Origin: Colletes latitarsis
Taxonomy: Eukaryota; Arthropoda; Insecta; Hymenoptera; Colletidae
Direction of reading: 5' to 3'
Length of the DNA stretch: 64,000 bases
NCBI RefSeq assembly: GCF_051014445.1
Contig: NC_135147.1
Location: 27,122,479-27,186,478, forward strand
The notes under the pieces: generated by a model
Told to the model about the DNA's origin: nothing
Database searches by the model: none
Seen by the model: the letters and a program-made list of their open reading frames with translations, nothing else
Part shown: positions 12,344 through 24,929 of the stretch, in pieces
Numbering within the stretch: position 1 is the first letter of the stretch
How the letters are laid out: each line of letters begins with the position of its first letter
Position numbers and translations under genes: made by a program

Positions 12344-14204
12344 CAAACTCTTTTGAACAGAATGTCTGGCTATTCTTGTTCTAGAATTATCAGAGAAAGT
12401 TCTTCTCGGATTTGAAATTTTCGTCTAGATAAGAATGTTGGCCATCGTTGCACGAAAGCGGACGACGTTTGTGGGCGGCGCGAGAACGTTTCTGTGCCGC
12501 GATCTCGACACCAGGGCCAAGCACCCCGCTCTGTTGGCAGCCGGCTAGCTCGCCCGGTGCTTTTGGGATCGAATTCTGCCGCTTTTACTGGGCGGCATCG
12601 ACGCCAACCGTTCGCGGATGCTGATCTTTCTTGGCTGCTAATTTGGATGATTGAATAGGAAACGCGAGATACTCTGCGTCTGTATCTGTCCGAATCAGGG
12701 ACGGATCGCAAGGAGGGAGAAGGGGGGTAATCCAGGGCCGGGTCCTAAAGGCTGTCTTAGGAGGGAACATGTGCTAAATATCCATCGAAAGGATAGTTAA
12801 GAAATTTGTACGCTCCCATAATTAGTTCATGATTTGGTGATGCAGTGAAACGTCGATTATTGAAACTACGGGTTATATAGTATGTCAATATGCAAGCATC
12901 GCGAGCCCTACGCTGTTTACCCTTTCATGCCCGTATTCGTGGTACGTAAACAATTTTATCAACCCCACGATATCTACACTACGAATACGAAGTGTCCCAC
13001 AATAGTTCACTTACACTATGTACAACAATTTTGAACGCATATTTTCTATTAATATAAACACGTTCCAAAATTATTTTATTAGAATACTCGGGATTTCCCA
13101 GATTATCCGAAAGATCGATTATGGGAATCAATTTGTCACCCTATTGGTTCGAATAATCGACAATCCACTAGCAGTTTCGGTACGAGGTGCAATATTACTC
13201 CTCGATGTAGCTTGTCTATCAGGTCTGATGTTCATAATCTAATAGAAATTCTCTCTCGCGACTTTTGATGGTTATTTTTCGATCGACGGAGTGTCGGAAA
13301 GAAATCGAGGACTGCGCGGATCGGCGCGTCGGTGCCCGATTCGAGATTCGTTCGAGTCACGCGCTCATAGTCACGCTTCGGAAGTGGCAATCGTATTAAT
13401 TCGATTCGTCCCCGTTGCGCTATCGCGCCAAAATTGCGTGTGTCGCCCGGACGAAGATAAAAGATGTCCAATCACGAACACTTGCGACGACGCGCTCGCC
13501 CTTCGACGTGACGTCATAGCGGCGCAGTCGCCGACCGTGATTCGTCACGGTCTAGTTTCCCACCTCGCTGCGTTATATACGAACGGCGCACCACCCGGAT
13601 CGGCGGGGCGCTCGTTCGTTCGTTCTTTCCCGCTGCGTTTCGTGAGTTTTGGCGCGGATGCAGCGACGAACGACGGGCAGACGAACGAGGGAGAATGCCT
13701 TTCTCCTTTCGGCTCCGCTCACGAAGCTCGTTGAATCGAGACGCGTCCTGATTAACGAAATTAAACCTAACAGACCGGACTGGATATTCGAGCGGAATCG
13801 AAGATGAGTCTTGTCTGCCCCGCCGCTGATGCCGACGGTGGCTCTATCCGTCCCGATCGTACGCGCGACCCACGAGTTCCCGGATCTCTTTTTACGCCCG
13901 CGGCGCTTTTTATATGCGTGCAGTTTATCGACGTCGTTCCGTGCCGATAATTAACCGGCAAGAACGGTCTTCGATCCGATTCTGAACTTAAACCTTACTA
14001 TTTTATGTTTGGCGATGCCGCGGCGGCGGAATCAGGACTCGAACGGACCAGCGATATTCGATGGCATTTACTCAAGACCAAGAGAAAGTCACTAGCACCC
14101 AGACACCAAACGAGACACCTGCCCGAACAAGAGGTTTCGGTTGGTGCAGCAGCTGGTGACTTTCTCCTGTAGGGCAATACATCGATGTTGTAACTCGAGC
14201 GTAA
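12344..14204. other. Gene-free stretch with promoter-like motifs near 13.5 kb
   Basis: No exon is supported. Between 13509 and 13579 there is a consensus cAMP-response palindrome TGACGTCA (13509-13516), an eight-base hairpin stem GACCGTGA/TCACGGTC with a TTCG loop (13532-13551), and TATATA (13574-13579), followed by a GC-rich segment with TTTCGTGAGT at about 13637-13646. This could be a plus-strand promoter and first exon, but no downstream exon was found to support it. Confidence 0.3.
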
Positions 14205-14341
14205 TGTTCACTGTCACAAACATTACCCATCCAAACATCCTAATCACGATTTCTAATACTCATCCTGAACCTCGCAACAATCCTCAGTTACATTGCCCCC
14301 TTGACCATCGTTTCTAGCTCTATCTATTTCCAGCAATAGTA

Positions 14342-15360
14342 TACAGGGTAAATGGGAAATTCTAGAGACCAAAATAAGACGAAAATCAAGAATACCAATT
14401 TGTCGATGGAGGCTTCGTTAAAAAGTTATTAACAATTAAATTGAAACTTTTCAAATCGTTCTGGAAAAATTATTTTCGGTTGCGGGGGTCAATTACAATC
14501 ATTTTTGGTCATTACACATACCCCCGAATTCTCACGCACTTTCGAGAAAAAAATTCCTTACCGAAAACCTGATTAGATGCCTAAATTATGCGACGAAAAA
14601 AATTTCAAATCGTTCTGGAGAAATTATTTTCAGTTGCAGGGGTCAATTACAGTCATTTTTGGTGAATAGACATACCCCCGAAATCCTACTGTTGGAAAAT
14701 CCCGACACCCCCTTTCCTGCTCTGAATACGGCCCAGCGGCCGAGCCCCGAAGGGCTGTTTGGCGACGACAGGCCCTGGCCTACACGACGCCAGGCCCATC
14801 GTAAATTACGGGCGGACACTTGAGGACCTTTTCGCCAGGGCAGACGAGCATTTTCCCAGGCCGGAAAAATACCGGCACTTCGTTCGGAACGTCTGACTGC
14901 GTTGCATCGAGCGGAGCTCAGCGTTCACACCGAATATCATTGTATTTTCGAGTCGTATCTTACACTACCCACTTCCTAGAAAAAAATTCGAGAAAGTGTG
15001 AAATTTTTAGACGGAAAAAAAAAATTTCAAATTGTTTTGGAAAAAATGTTTTCTGATGCGGCAGTCAATTGCGATCATTTTTGGTCAACAGACATACCCC
15101 CAAAATCCTACGCACTTTCGAGAAAAAAATTCGAGAAAGTGTGAAATTTCTCGTCGAAATTAAAATATTTCAAATCGTTCTGAAAAAAATATCGTTAGAT
15201 GTGGGGGTTAATTACAATTATTTTTGGTGAATAGACATACCCCCGAAATCTTGCGCATTTTCGAGAAAAAAATTCAGTACGAGCAGAACTTTAAACGTTG
15301 ACAACTTTTTAACGAAGCCTCCATAAAGAAATTGGTATTCTTGATTTTCGTCATATTTTG
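14342..15360 (-). mobile_element. Satellite-bearing TIR element, copy E3, inverted, hit by a solo LTR
   Basis: Left end TACAGGGTAAATGGG is a shortened terminus; the right end is truncated after TTGATTTTCGTC at 15360. Inside are a few diverged 144-type units in reverse orientation (TTTCGAGAAAAAAATTC anchors), interrupted by a 275-base solo LTR at 14690-14964. Units of both subfamily types are present, so the array is mixed rather than homogenised. Confidence 0.75.
14690..14964. mobile_element. Solo LTR nested in a satellite unit
   Basis: A 275-base GC-rich block starts TGTTGGAAAATCCC and ends TATCTTACA, so it has canonical TG...CA ends. It is flanked by CTAC at 14686-14689 and again at 14965-14968, a 4-base target duplication. 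Removing the block and one CTAC restores the satellite unit's usual reading (ATCCTAC joined to CCACTTC). Composition contrasts sharply with the AT-rich host. Gypsy or BEL/Pao origin is possible; no internal region remains to decide. Confidence 0.7.
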
Positions 15361-15462
15361 GAATATCGAATAGTAGTCGGAAAGTGTCTAGTATTTAGTC
15401 GACCTAATACAAGTTGTACGAGTTTCTTAGGAAAGTGTTGTCAATTCTACTGGAATCCGACA

Positions 15463-18086
15463 GTAAATTCGGACAGTGCAAACGCATTCGATCTACGTTG
15501 AGGTTAGGAATACTTGCGACGGAATCACGTCGCCGCTGTTTATGCTGCCTCGACACGAGTGGCTGGCAGCGGTGTAATTAAAAACCCATTTGAGCGGGAC
15601 CTGTTTCGAGAACAAAGTCTCGTCCGAGGATTTACGTACGTACGTATGTACTTCCTCTGCCAATTTCCAACGCACTTGGGTTGTTCTTTTTTGTGATATG
15701 CAATTGACGGGGCAGTTAATTATCTTAATGGTTATCGATATTTGTTAACTATTTGGGACACGGTGGGACATTTTTAGTCACACCTCGAAATATTGCATAT
15801 AGGTTATACTTCGTCTTATTTACGTAAAGTAGTTGTTAATATCTTCAACAAATATTAGAAATGTTCACTTGTGTTGGCAACATGCTAATACAGGTCCATC
15901 GATTGTTGCAAGCGGAAAGATTATCTTGACAAACTTTTTTCCCTGGTTTTATGTGAAAAATCGTACAAGTTATACAATACCTTTATTAATAAAACTAAAT
16001 AAAATGTCTATGCAACGTGTCTATTTTATTATCTGAAATCCCGTGCCGCGACGAGTCGAGGAAAACAAGCCTAGCCATTTTCCTCGTGGCTCGCGTCGAA
16101 GGACACCGTTGTTCGCGCGCGTTCCCTCCGTCCGGTAAAACGACACCGCCACCAGGGGGAGTGGGCCATAGAAAGTCTGTCGGTCGGTGAATTTCGGTGG
16201 ACGGCGGACGGCCGCGCGACCGGCAGCCGCCGGTGGGCGTTTCACGGGCGAGCGTGGAAAGGAAACGGTTCGAGGACGCGGCATCCCGCCGGCCCGAAGA
16301 AATTTTAATTCGAGCGACCGTGCTCGATAACGCGTATCGAAACTCCTCGTCTCGCGTCGAGTCTTTCCAACGATCCGCAGCCGTCGCTCTCCCGTCCCTC
16401 TGGTGTCCCCCCGACCCCCGTCCCTCTCTTTCCCGCAGTCGGTCGCGCTCTTCTTCCCCCCTCGATCCGGCCTTCGTTTCCCCCCTCGTCCTCCTCCTCC
16501 TCTTTCCATCGGCAGTTTTTATCGGGCAACGAAGGCACGGTGCTCGCCTCCATTATACCCACATCCATTCTACCGTGGCCCCGCTGGAAAAATCCGGCAT
16601 CGAGCCTCGTCGACGGACGAACCGTACCCTCCCTCTCCCTTCGCTCCCCCCTGCCTCACGGCAGCCCGTAGGTCGCAGCTCTTCCGCGGGGACCTCTTTT
16701 TATCTCTCTCTTTTCCCTTGTTGCGCGTCGCCTTCTCCTTCGTTCCCGACCTTTTTCGAACCCTTTTACCCGCCCAGCGGTCCAGGGACTCTGGATTTTC
16801 ACTCTCCGTGGGTCCGAAGAAACGGAAGCCACCGGACTCGTCTGAAACCAGTGCACGAAGGAACGGGAGCCGTGGCAGAGAGAGAGAGAGAGAGGACAGC
16901 GGGGAAATGGGATTTATTGCGGCAGCCGGGCAACGGGTAGCGGACGACGTTTTTTTTCCCCCGAGAGAGGAGCGAAATAGCTCCTCTTTCGTTTTCCAAC
17001 GACGGGCCTCGATAGACGTCGACGTGGCCCGACCAGCGGAGAGGGAACAGAGCCTCGCCGTTTCGCCGTTCCTTCGATCGAAAGGGTCGCGTGAAAAATT
17101 ACGGGGCCTCTGTATTTTCGTGTCTCGCGCCAAAACGATGATAACAATAAAATCATGGTTACACCACCGACGGTCGTAACGAGAGGCAGGGTCCGTTATA
17201 CAAGCGACGAAATGAACCGAATACCACAGATGTCGCTATTAGTGATGTATATCATATTTTTCGAATTCGATTTCCTTTGCAGTCGAGTTTTTCGTCTCTC
17301 GGAATATGTGTCGGTCCCCCGTTCCCCTACCGCCGTCAGGGGACCGTCACCCGTTTCGCCTCCCGGTCGTTTTGGCTCGCGCGGAGAGACAGATAAGAGG
17401 TGGACCGGTTTGGTCGTTACTTAAATTTCCAGACGGAATTCATTCGCTACCCATCTCTCGCCGATCGGAAGCGTATTCAGGAATCCGTTGGATGTCACAC
17501 GGCAGCCAGCGATAAACTTGTTTCGCCGAGCATCTCGCATTAGGTAATACATAACTGGAATGGCGAGAGCGAGCGAGACGAGGCTAGGTGGAAGAAGAAG
17601 GGAGGATTTAAGCGACGATGGATAGGGAGGGGACAAGGTGGGGGGATTGGGAAGCATCGGCGAGGACGGAACCGGGCGATACATACGTAGGCAAGTACGC
17701 CGTTCATTGTCCCGTGGGTAATGGTGCTTCTTCGCGCGTTCAAACGTATTTGTAACGAGATAAACAATACCCTGCTCAAAATCTGTTACAGCTGTTAAGC
17801 TGCATACGCGATTAAAGACGTTCCTGTAACACGTAACGTACCCGACGTCCCACACCCGGTGACCCAAATAATTTCTATCTCTCTCTCTCGCGCGTCCGCT
17901 GTCCCTGCGGTTTTGCGTTATTAACCCATTTATGCTCGATCGGTGCCGCACGAAATCTCAACAAATTCGAGAAACACCTGTGGCGATCGACTCGATTTTA
18001 ATTCGAAGACAATTTTCTTTATGGAATTTACACAATATTGTTTGTATTACAAGTGGGAAACTTCTTATAAGTAGAAACAGTTTTCT
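15463..18086. other. AT-rich then GC-rich stretch, no confirmed gene
   Basis: The first 550 bases are AT-rich and empty. From 16050 to 17180 the DNA is CT- or GA-rich with long frames open on both strands at once (for example 16197-16940 plus and 16570-17133 minus); their Arg/Ser/Pro-rich translations suggest chance. A good plus-strand 3' splice-site match (TTTCGAATTCGATTTCC then TTTGCAG) ends at 17281 and could open an exon, but I find no partner donor. A lone TTAACCCATTTATGCTC near 17922 resembles one end of a TTAA MITE. Confidence 0.35.
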
Positions 18087-19078
18087 AGTAGAATTGACGA
18101 CACTTTATTTTCTTAAGAAAGTCGTAACAACTTGTATTAGACTCTTTCTGACCATTCTTCGATATTGCAAGCCTTTATACAGGGTGTTAGGTCACTCCTG
18201 GGAAAAATTTTAATGCGGGATTCCAGAGATCAAAGTAAGACGAAAATCAAGAATAACAATTTGTTTATTTCGTCGAAACTGAATTTTTTTCTCGAAAATG
18301 CGCAAGATTTCGGGGGTATGCCTATTCACCAAAAATGATTGTAATTGACCCCCACAGCTAACGATATTTTTTTCAGAACGATTTGAAATATTTTAATTTC
18401 GTCGAGAAATTTCACACATTCTCGAATTTTTTTCTGGGAAGTGGGTAGGAATTCGAGGGTATGTCTAATGACCAAAAATGATCGCATTTGACCGCCGTAT
18501 CAGAAAATATTTTTTCCAAAATAATTTGAAAAGTTTTAATTTCGCCGAAAAATTTCACACCTTCTCGAATTTTTTTCTAGAAAATGAGTAGGAATTCGAG
18601 GGTATGTCTAATGACCAAAAATGATCGCATTTGACCGCCGTATCAGAAAATATTTTTTCCAAAATGATTTGAAAAGTTTTACTTTCGCCAAAAAATTTCA
18701 CACCTTCTCGAATTTTTTTCTAGAAAATGGGTAGGATTTCGAGGGTATGTCTAATGATCAAAAATGATCGCATTTGACCGCCGTATCAGAAAATATTTTT
18801 TCCAAAATGATTTGAAAAGTTTTAATTTCGCCGAAAAATTTCACACCTCGAATTTTTTTCTAGAAAATGGGTAGGATTTCGGGGGTATGTCTATTCACCA
18901 AAAATGATTATAATTGATCCCCACAGCTGAAAATAATTTTTCCAGAACGATTTGAAATTTTTGAATATAATTGTTAACACCCTGTATACTATTGCTGGAG
19001 TTAGGTGAAGGTGATTAGGATGTTTGGCTGAGTAATGTTCGTGATGCGACTGTGTGGTCGTGTTGGTCATCCAAACAC
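18087..19078 (-). mobile_element. LTR-like repeat Y, copy 3, split by a satellite element
   Basis: Reverse-oriented host repeat. The left part (18087-18177) matches the Y right end, including the TTTCTTAAG and TATTGCAAGC motifs. The right part (18987-19078) reads back to GGTCATCCAAACA, the family start. Element E4 is inserted at the same TA as in copies 1 and 2. The outer left edge has diverged. Confidence 0.6.
18178..18986 (+). mobile_element. Satellite-bearing TIR element, copy E4
   Basis: The left terminus TACAGGGTGTTAGGTC starts at 18178. It is followed by about five diverged units (anchors with TTTCTAGAAAATGGG variants), then the right end is cut short: only ACACCCTGTA remains after GTTA. 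TA borders both sides. Units mix the CCCCCACAGCTAACG type and the GACCGCCGTATCAG type in one array. Confidence 0.75.
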
Positions 19079-20154
19079 AGCTGAATAGGTGGATCCGTTG
19101 AAACGGAAATATGAAAAATGTTCTCGACGAAGGGTTGGAAGTTGTCGAAGATCAAAGGACGGTTGAAAGTTTCGAGGATCGGTGCACGGCCGTAAATTAT
19201 CATTTATTACTTAATTAATTCAGCACGTCGTCTCGGTCATTCTGCTATCGGGTTAACCTCGTTTGTCCTCCCCGATGAATTTTTGTCGCTCGAATACTTG
19301 GGCCGCGTTTCGTGGTATTTAGGTTGTTCCGCTTTTCGCTCGTCGACCGTGGAGCGCTGGCTATTATCCGGGATAGCAGCCACGGAATCGATCGATCGAT
19401 TCCTTGGTGCTCGTGGGTCCGAGACTTCCCACGAGAGAGAACAGAGAGCGTGAGAGAGAGAGAGAGTGAAGCGAAGTCAGAGAGGGAGAGAGTACGCGAA
19501 AGGCACCCTAACGCGCCAATATATCCCCTTGAAATTATTTCGTAATGGCCGAGGTATTAAAAGAACGGCGGAGCCCGCGCAGCCCGCGCTCAACGTTTAA
19601 TTACCATCCGCGAAGCCATGGGAAAATTATCGACGCTAACGATGAAAATGTCCACGCAATTTTCTCCTTTTCGTTATAAAAGAAATACGAAACGGGCTGA
19701 TAAATTTCGCGTTCGCAACGGAACACTCGAGAGAGTTCGACCGCGCTGGCGGCGGGAATCACGAGTCGTGGAATATTTTTATCCGGATAAACATTTCCGT
19801 CCGCGATTTCGGAATAAAAATTCATTCGGATAAACGAAATTTAATCGACATACTCGAATCGACGGGGACAAAATTCGAAATGGGGACTTTTCGAAATTAT
19901 AATCCGATTACACTTGCCACGATACGATTACATGTAATTGCTCAATAGTGCAATATATTAATTATTGCATACGACCGAATATTCTATACATATTGATTAC
20001 ATGCAATAATCAGAGTCCCAAAAATTATTTAATAGTATTATTTTCGACACGGTTAGTTTAGTCGATAAAAAAATGAGAGCAAACAGCTCACGTTAGGATA
20101 TCGTAATGAAATTCTCGTTTAAAAGAGCTAAAATATTAATTTAAGGCTACTTTT
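19079..20154. other. Gene-free stretch
   Basis: Contains a short GA-rich run near 19438-19495 and otherwise unremarkable AT-rich DNA with scattered CG-rich patches. No exon, RNA or element recognised. Confidence 0.5.
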
Positions 20155-20257
20155 ATGAAGGGCGTTCGACTACGGGCCGGTAATTCTTTTAGGGGATGAT
20201 TCTACAGGCCAAAATAAGACGAAATTGCGGTAAAGGCTTTGTATCAGAGTTATTAAC
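20155..20257 (+). mobile_element. Decayed lone terminus of the satellite element (E15)
   Basis: GAAGGGCGTTCGACTAC, then GATTCTACAGGCCAAAATA and GACGAAAT, ending GTTATTAAC, align with the left terminal repeat of the family. No 144-base unit follows. Instead the sequence continues from the inner TTAA into CCCTTTGAGCC, which looks like the start of another TTAA-targeting element whose far end I could not find. Confidence 0.6.
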
Positions 20258-22905
20258 CCTTTGAGCCATAATGGCACGCGTACGCGTCACCTTTTTATTG
20301 CGTTTTATTAAATCGTACGCTTCGCTTTCGAGAGAGTTATTCGAATAATGGCCAACGCTGCCGCGCATTCCATCGATTCATCGTGGAGTATTTAAAAGCC
20401 CCTCGAAATGTCCGTAACAGAAATATCCCGAAACGAAATGTATACGACTTAGGTCACTTTGCGTACGATTAGAAAATTTCATCTAATAGAAGGTATATCG
20501 AACAACGTGTCTTCGTGACGGTCGCTGGGAATGAAAAGTTTTAGCGGCAAAGGCGCCGAGAGCTGACCATTTTTCACACAGCCCCGGAAATTTGTAGGTC
20601 GGGTCCGCTGGTACGATAGAATTAGCCATCGGTCGCGAACAAGGCGGCGATTAAAGGGAACACGAGCGTCACCCGCGGTACAAGTTGAGAACACGCGCAT
20701 GACAATGGAGTAGCGCTAGCCAAGATACCGGCCTTCGCGAAACGATCAATCGGTTCGTTCGCGTTCGTGGCTCGACGAAGAAAATAGTACTTGGACGCGA
20801 CGTTGGCGGGAAAGAGAGACGCAGAGAGGAGAGAGAGAGAGCGAGGCGCTCTAGCGCCGCGATATATCCGCTCGATTTACTTTCTCGACTCCCTTCTGTC
20901 TTCCTGTCCTTCCCTTGCCGCTTTCTCGCTGCACAAAAGCCGAGGGGGGAACAAAAAAAGACCCGCTCGTCCGTGCGAGCCGCGCGAATATGCACCGCGA
21001 GCGCAATTATACGACGAATACACCCGTAAACGCAGGTAGTAGGCGACGACGAACGAAGGGAAGGAACGGCGGAGTAAAAAGAAAAAAAAAGAAAAAATAC
21101 GTAGCCAACGTTCGCCTTCTTCCCATTTTATTGTTCTCCCGTTTCCTTCCTTTCTTCTCGCGCGCGCTACCTTCGCCGGTGGATTTCGTTCGTTCGCGGC
21201 GACGCCGATGGCGGACCACTTTTTTTTCCCCCTACCTCTCTGTCCCCCTCCCCCCTCCCCCCTCCCGCCGCCAGTCCATTTTCCCGTCCCACTGTTTTCG
21301 AAGACGGACGCCGCGGAATTATTTAAAGATCGATGGCGACGCGTATCCTCCTAAGCGTCACCAATTCCGTCGCGACGGGCCACGGAAATTTCCGGGTACC
21401 GCGGGATCGTTACCGATATTTTTATCGCGATCGTTGCCGATATTTTCAAAAATTCCCCGAGCTCCGCCGCGCCGCCATTCGTTCGCCCTGCTTCCCCTCG
21501 GTCGAGCGTTTACGGGGGCCTAGGAGGCGGCCGCCGCTCGTAATTACGTAACGAACGCACCCCAAGACACCGGTAAATTACGGGAACGGGAGAAGGAAAA
21601 ATAGAAGAAAGCCGAGGGAAGGACACGCGCGACCCTCCCCGTGCGGGGAAGACCCCTCGCGGGCCGCGCGACCCCTCCGGTGTGTTCCGGTGCTTTTCCG
21701 CGCGCAACCTTCCCCCTCGCGAAATTTGTCCGTTTGCAACGCGAGTGAATTTAGGGTGGTACATGGCGGACTAATAACAAAGGGGCTGCACGGGTGAAAG
21801 GGGACAGAGAGAAAGAGGGAGAAAGAGGGAGAAAGAGAGAGACAGCGAAGCGTGTGTTCGCCGATTCGGCCAGAGGGCCGCGCGACGATTCCTCGGGTAG
21901 CTGACTTCTGTTCGCGTCTTTCTTGCGCTTTCTTGCTTCGCCGCGAGAGAAACGCATCGGGGAGGAAAGAGCCGGAGAGCAGGACGGCGAGGGAAAGGCA
22001 AAGACACGGTAACGGAGGGAAAGAGAGAAAGATAGAAGGTTGTTGGCGGGCAACGACGACCGAGGGGCAAAGGAGGATGAAGGGGGAACGTTGGACGACG
22101 AGGGAAGGCGGTGACCCGCGGTGCCTGTCTGCCGCGCTGGCCGCGTTTCAGAGCCGCAGAGCTCTCCTCTAGCGCGCGGCGTTATAGCCGTTGCACCTTT
22201 CTCTCTCGCGTTCCCTCTTCGGATTCTCTCGTCGTCCGTACACAGCGTGTGTGTCGCGCAGGGTGGCACAGAGAGCGGTGGCCGTGGGTCGTGCGGCTGG
22301 GCGCGCAACACACAGAGCACCGGTGGCCAGAGAGAGCGAACGCGAGAGCGCCGCGCGCGATGAGGAGCAGCAGAGCACCGCGGAGAGGAGCGGAGAGAGT
22401 GGAACGTCGACGGTGATCGGGGGAGAAGCGCGCGCGGTACAACGATAGAGGACGGAGACGGCAGGGGGACGGGCGAGGGAAGGCAGAGGTTGTGGCGGTG
22501 GCGCGAGGGAGAGCCGAGAGCCAGCACGGCGAAGCAGGGTGGCAGCGACGGACGAGGAGGAGGATGAGAGGACGAGGACGAGGACGAGGGGAGAGAGAGG
22601 CGGGAGGGTGAGCCAGCACACCAGCGGGCGACTGCGGCTCTGCGAGCAGAGACCGAGCGAGGAGTGGCGCGGTGCGGCGCGGCGAAGTGAAGAGGAAAGG
22701 GGGACGAACAGGGGGGAGACGTACCAGGGAGGACGGAGGTAATTTGAGCGTCACACGCCGAGCGAGCGGCAACGAACGAACGCCAGGCAACGTCTATGTG
22801 CTACATAAAGAGGGTCCCCCTATCCTCCCCCTTATGTATCCAACCCATCGCGAACCTACGATGCGACGCGACCCATGTACAACGCGTCCCAAAAGTCCCG
22901 TGTTG

Positions 22906-22937
<32 letters not shown>

Positions 22938-24925
22938 CCGCCTGCCTGCCGCCTGCCTGCCTGCCTCTGCCTGTCTGCCTGACTGGCTGGCTGCCTGCTA
23001 GCCTGCCTGCTGCCCCGCTTCGTAACCGTGTCCCAGAGAGAACCGCGCGCTCTGCTGGGATATATAGCGTATATGAGAGACCACGGGCGCTGGGCAAGCA
23101 CTAGCCGGGAAATGGCTTTAACCCGGGTTATCGAGGGACGACGAAACGGCGGGAACGGGCGGAGGGCAGGAAGGAAGGAAGGAAGGTACGGCAGGGGCTG
23201 CGAAATTTTTCAGGAGCCAACGCGCGCCCGGCCCCCACGACGCACCATGTTATACCGCCAAACGAGCGCGTGGGTGTGGTTTTTGGCGGCAAAGCTTCCT
23301 CCGCGGACGACCAAATTGAAGATTCCCCGCGACCGTGTGCGTGTCTGTGTGTGTATCTGCCCGTCGGCCTTTGCTCGCTGCGCGCCTCCGCTCTGCTGTA
23401 TTTTGGATGACTATGCGCTGCGCCCTGTTTCCTTTCGACTCTCAAGTTACAAGCTTTCCTCGACCTCGTCTCGTCGGCTTCCGACGAACGCGACGATCGA
23501 TTCAACTTTTCGCCACTTTTCTCGTACGACGCTCGTCCGTTTCGATCGCGTAAATTAAAATCATTCGAGGGCAATTACCAACGAAAAGAACGATACCAGT
23601 TTGCTCGTCATTCGTCGACCTACGTTGCGTACTTGCCGAGAATTTCTCGAGCGTTCTCGCTTGTCCGGGAAAAAGAGAAAGTCCAGGCAAAACGTGCTAA
23701 ACGGTGCACCGACGGCATCGAGCCGATCGATATCGATATCCCCTTGATCGACGCCGCTTAAACGGCGACGATCGATCGGCTTGTTCCGTAAATGCGACTC
23801 CGCCGTCGAGTTTCCAACGAACCTCCCGCGTTCGATTACAGGGGGCTCGAAGTTTCCGCGGGATCAACTATTTCGGGTCACGGTATTTCGGCGATTCGGA
23901 GGTTGGCGTAGGAACGGTGGGTCTCGTCGGGTTAGGAAAGAACGGTCTCGACCGCGTCGTGGTAGGGGGGTTAGCGTGCTCATTAGAAACTCCGAGAGGA
24001 GTCCCGGTGCCCGAAGTTCTCGGCGGTCCGGGGAACGATTGCGGTGGAACGCACCGGTTTCTCGCCAGGGAAAATATAAAAACGCGTCAGGTGTTTCCCG
24101 CAGAAAACGTTTAAACTTTTTAATGCTCTTCCGATGCGGTGACTCGGCCGCTGAAACGTGATTTACGATCGAAGTTAGGGAATGATAATGTGTTTACCGA
24201 GCAAACTCGCGGAAGGGTTTCCCTCTACCGATGGGCTCTCTCCTCCGTTATTCCGTTCCGTGTGTGTTTCTCTTCTCCCTTTTTCGTCCCGGCGCGCAAC
24301 GTTTCGCCAACCTTCCTCCCGATCGAGGCACGGGAGGCTCGCACCTGTTATTGTTATAAAGAGTCGCTTGCTGCCGGTTCGTTTCCCGTTGCACGCGCGG
24401 CATCGTACGTATGTGCCCGCGCGCTGCTAAAGCGGCTATCGCGAGTCACGCGCAATTAATCTTAAACTGCTGCCATCGATCTTGTCCCAATTAGTCTCCT
24501 TTTCGTACGCATTTGTAGAACCATCCTCGTGCGCGCGATTACCGCTAAACGGACTCTAATTAATTGACACGAATGCGCGCTTTACCATCGCGATCGACCG
24601 CGCGAGCGCGGCTCTCGATTTTTCGCCGGTCGCTCTCCGCTCGTCTTTTCTTACCAACGTTAAGCGCAATTCGGCGAGCGGCGCGTTTCGATCTTCGCGT
24701 CACGGTGCGTCGAAAAATTGAATTTTTCAAAATATCGATCGACAAATTCCGACTCTAATCACCGAAGAGAAACGAAGGTTTGCTCGTCCATTAAGGACCC
24801 CCGTAATTAAGAACAGTATTTTAATGTTTATGGGGACCGGGAAGGCTCGACACGCGAAAAACTCGTCACGAGCGATCGTTGGAACATTATTCTAATAAAA
24901 TTTTATCATTTTTATGCAAATATTA
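20258..24925. other. GC-rich island complex, possible promoter/first exon, no confirmed gene
   Basis: The densest GC region of the window (about 20.8-23.2 kb). Many overlapping frames are open on both strands, with Arg/Ser/Pro-rich translations and no recognisable domain. GA-rich tracts occur at about 20828-20843 and 21803-21845, with a CT-rich run at about 22198-22240. A possible plus-strand 5' splice site, GACGGAG followed by GTAATT, lies at 22739-22744 at the end of the island. The arrangement would fit a long untranslated first exon, but there is no independent support. Confidence 0.3.
22904..23016. repeat. Interrupted (CCTG)n microsatellite
   Basis: About 110 bases of CCTG/CTGC tetranucleotides with a few CCG and CTG interruptions. 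All three frames are open through it, which explains the Cys/Leu/Pro-rich plus-strand and Ala/Gly/Arg-rich minus-strand translations; these should not be annotated as proteins. Confidence 0.95.
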
Positions 24926-24929
24926 TTAA

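Larger units (their letters stand above)
14205..15462 (+). mobile_element. LTR-like repeat Y, copy 2, split by a satellite element
   Basis: Left part about 14205-14341, missing the first bases of the family. Right part 15361-15462 ends GGAATCCGACA. Element E3 sits between them at the same TA used in copy 1 and left empty at 59138. Copies 1 and 2 share the same order of host segments, but E3 is inverted relative to E2. Confidence 0.6.

Noticed and set aside
16197..17179. Long open frames on both strands (247, 258 and 187 codons)
   Set aside because: They overlap each other in opposite directions in GC-rich CT/GA-biased DNA, are low complexity and show no domain; stop-codon scarcity explains them.
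21751..22790. Long minus-strand frames of 258, 150 and 202 codons
   Set aside because: Ser/Pro/Arg/Leu-rich low complexity with competing frames on the other strand; no splice or domain support.
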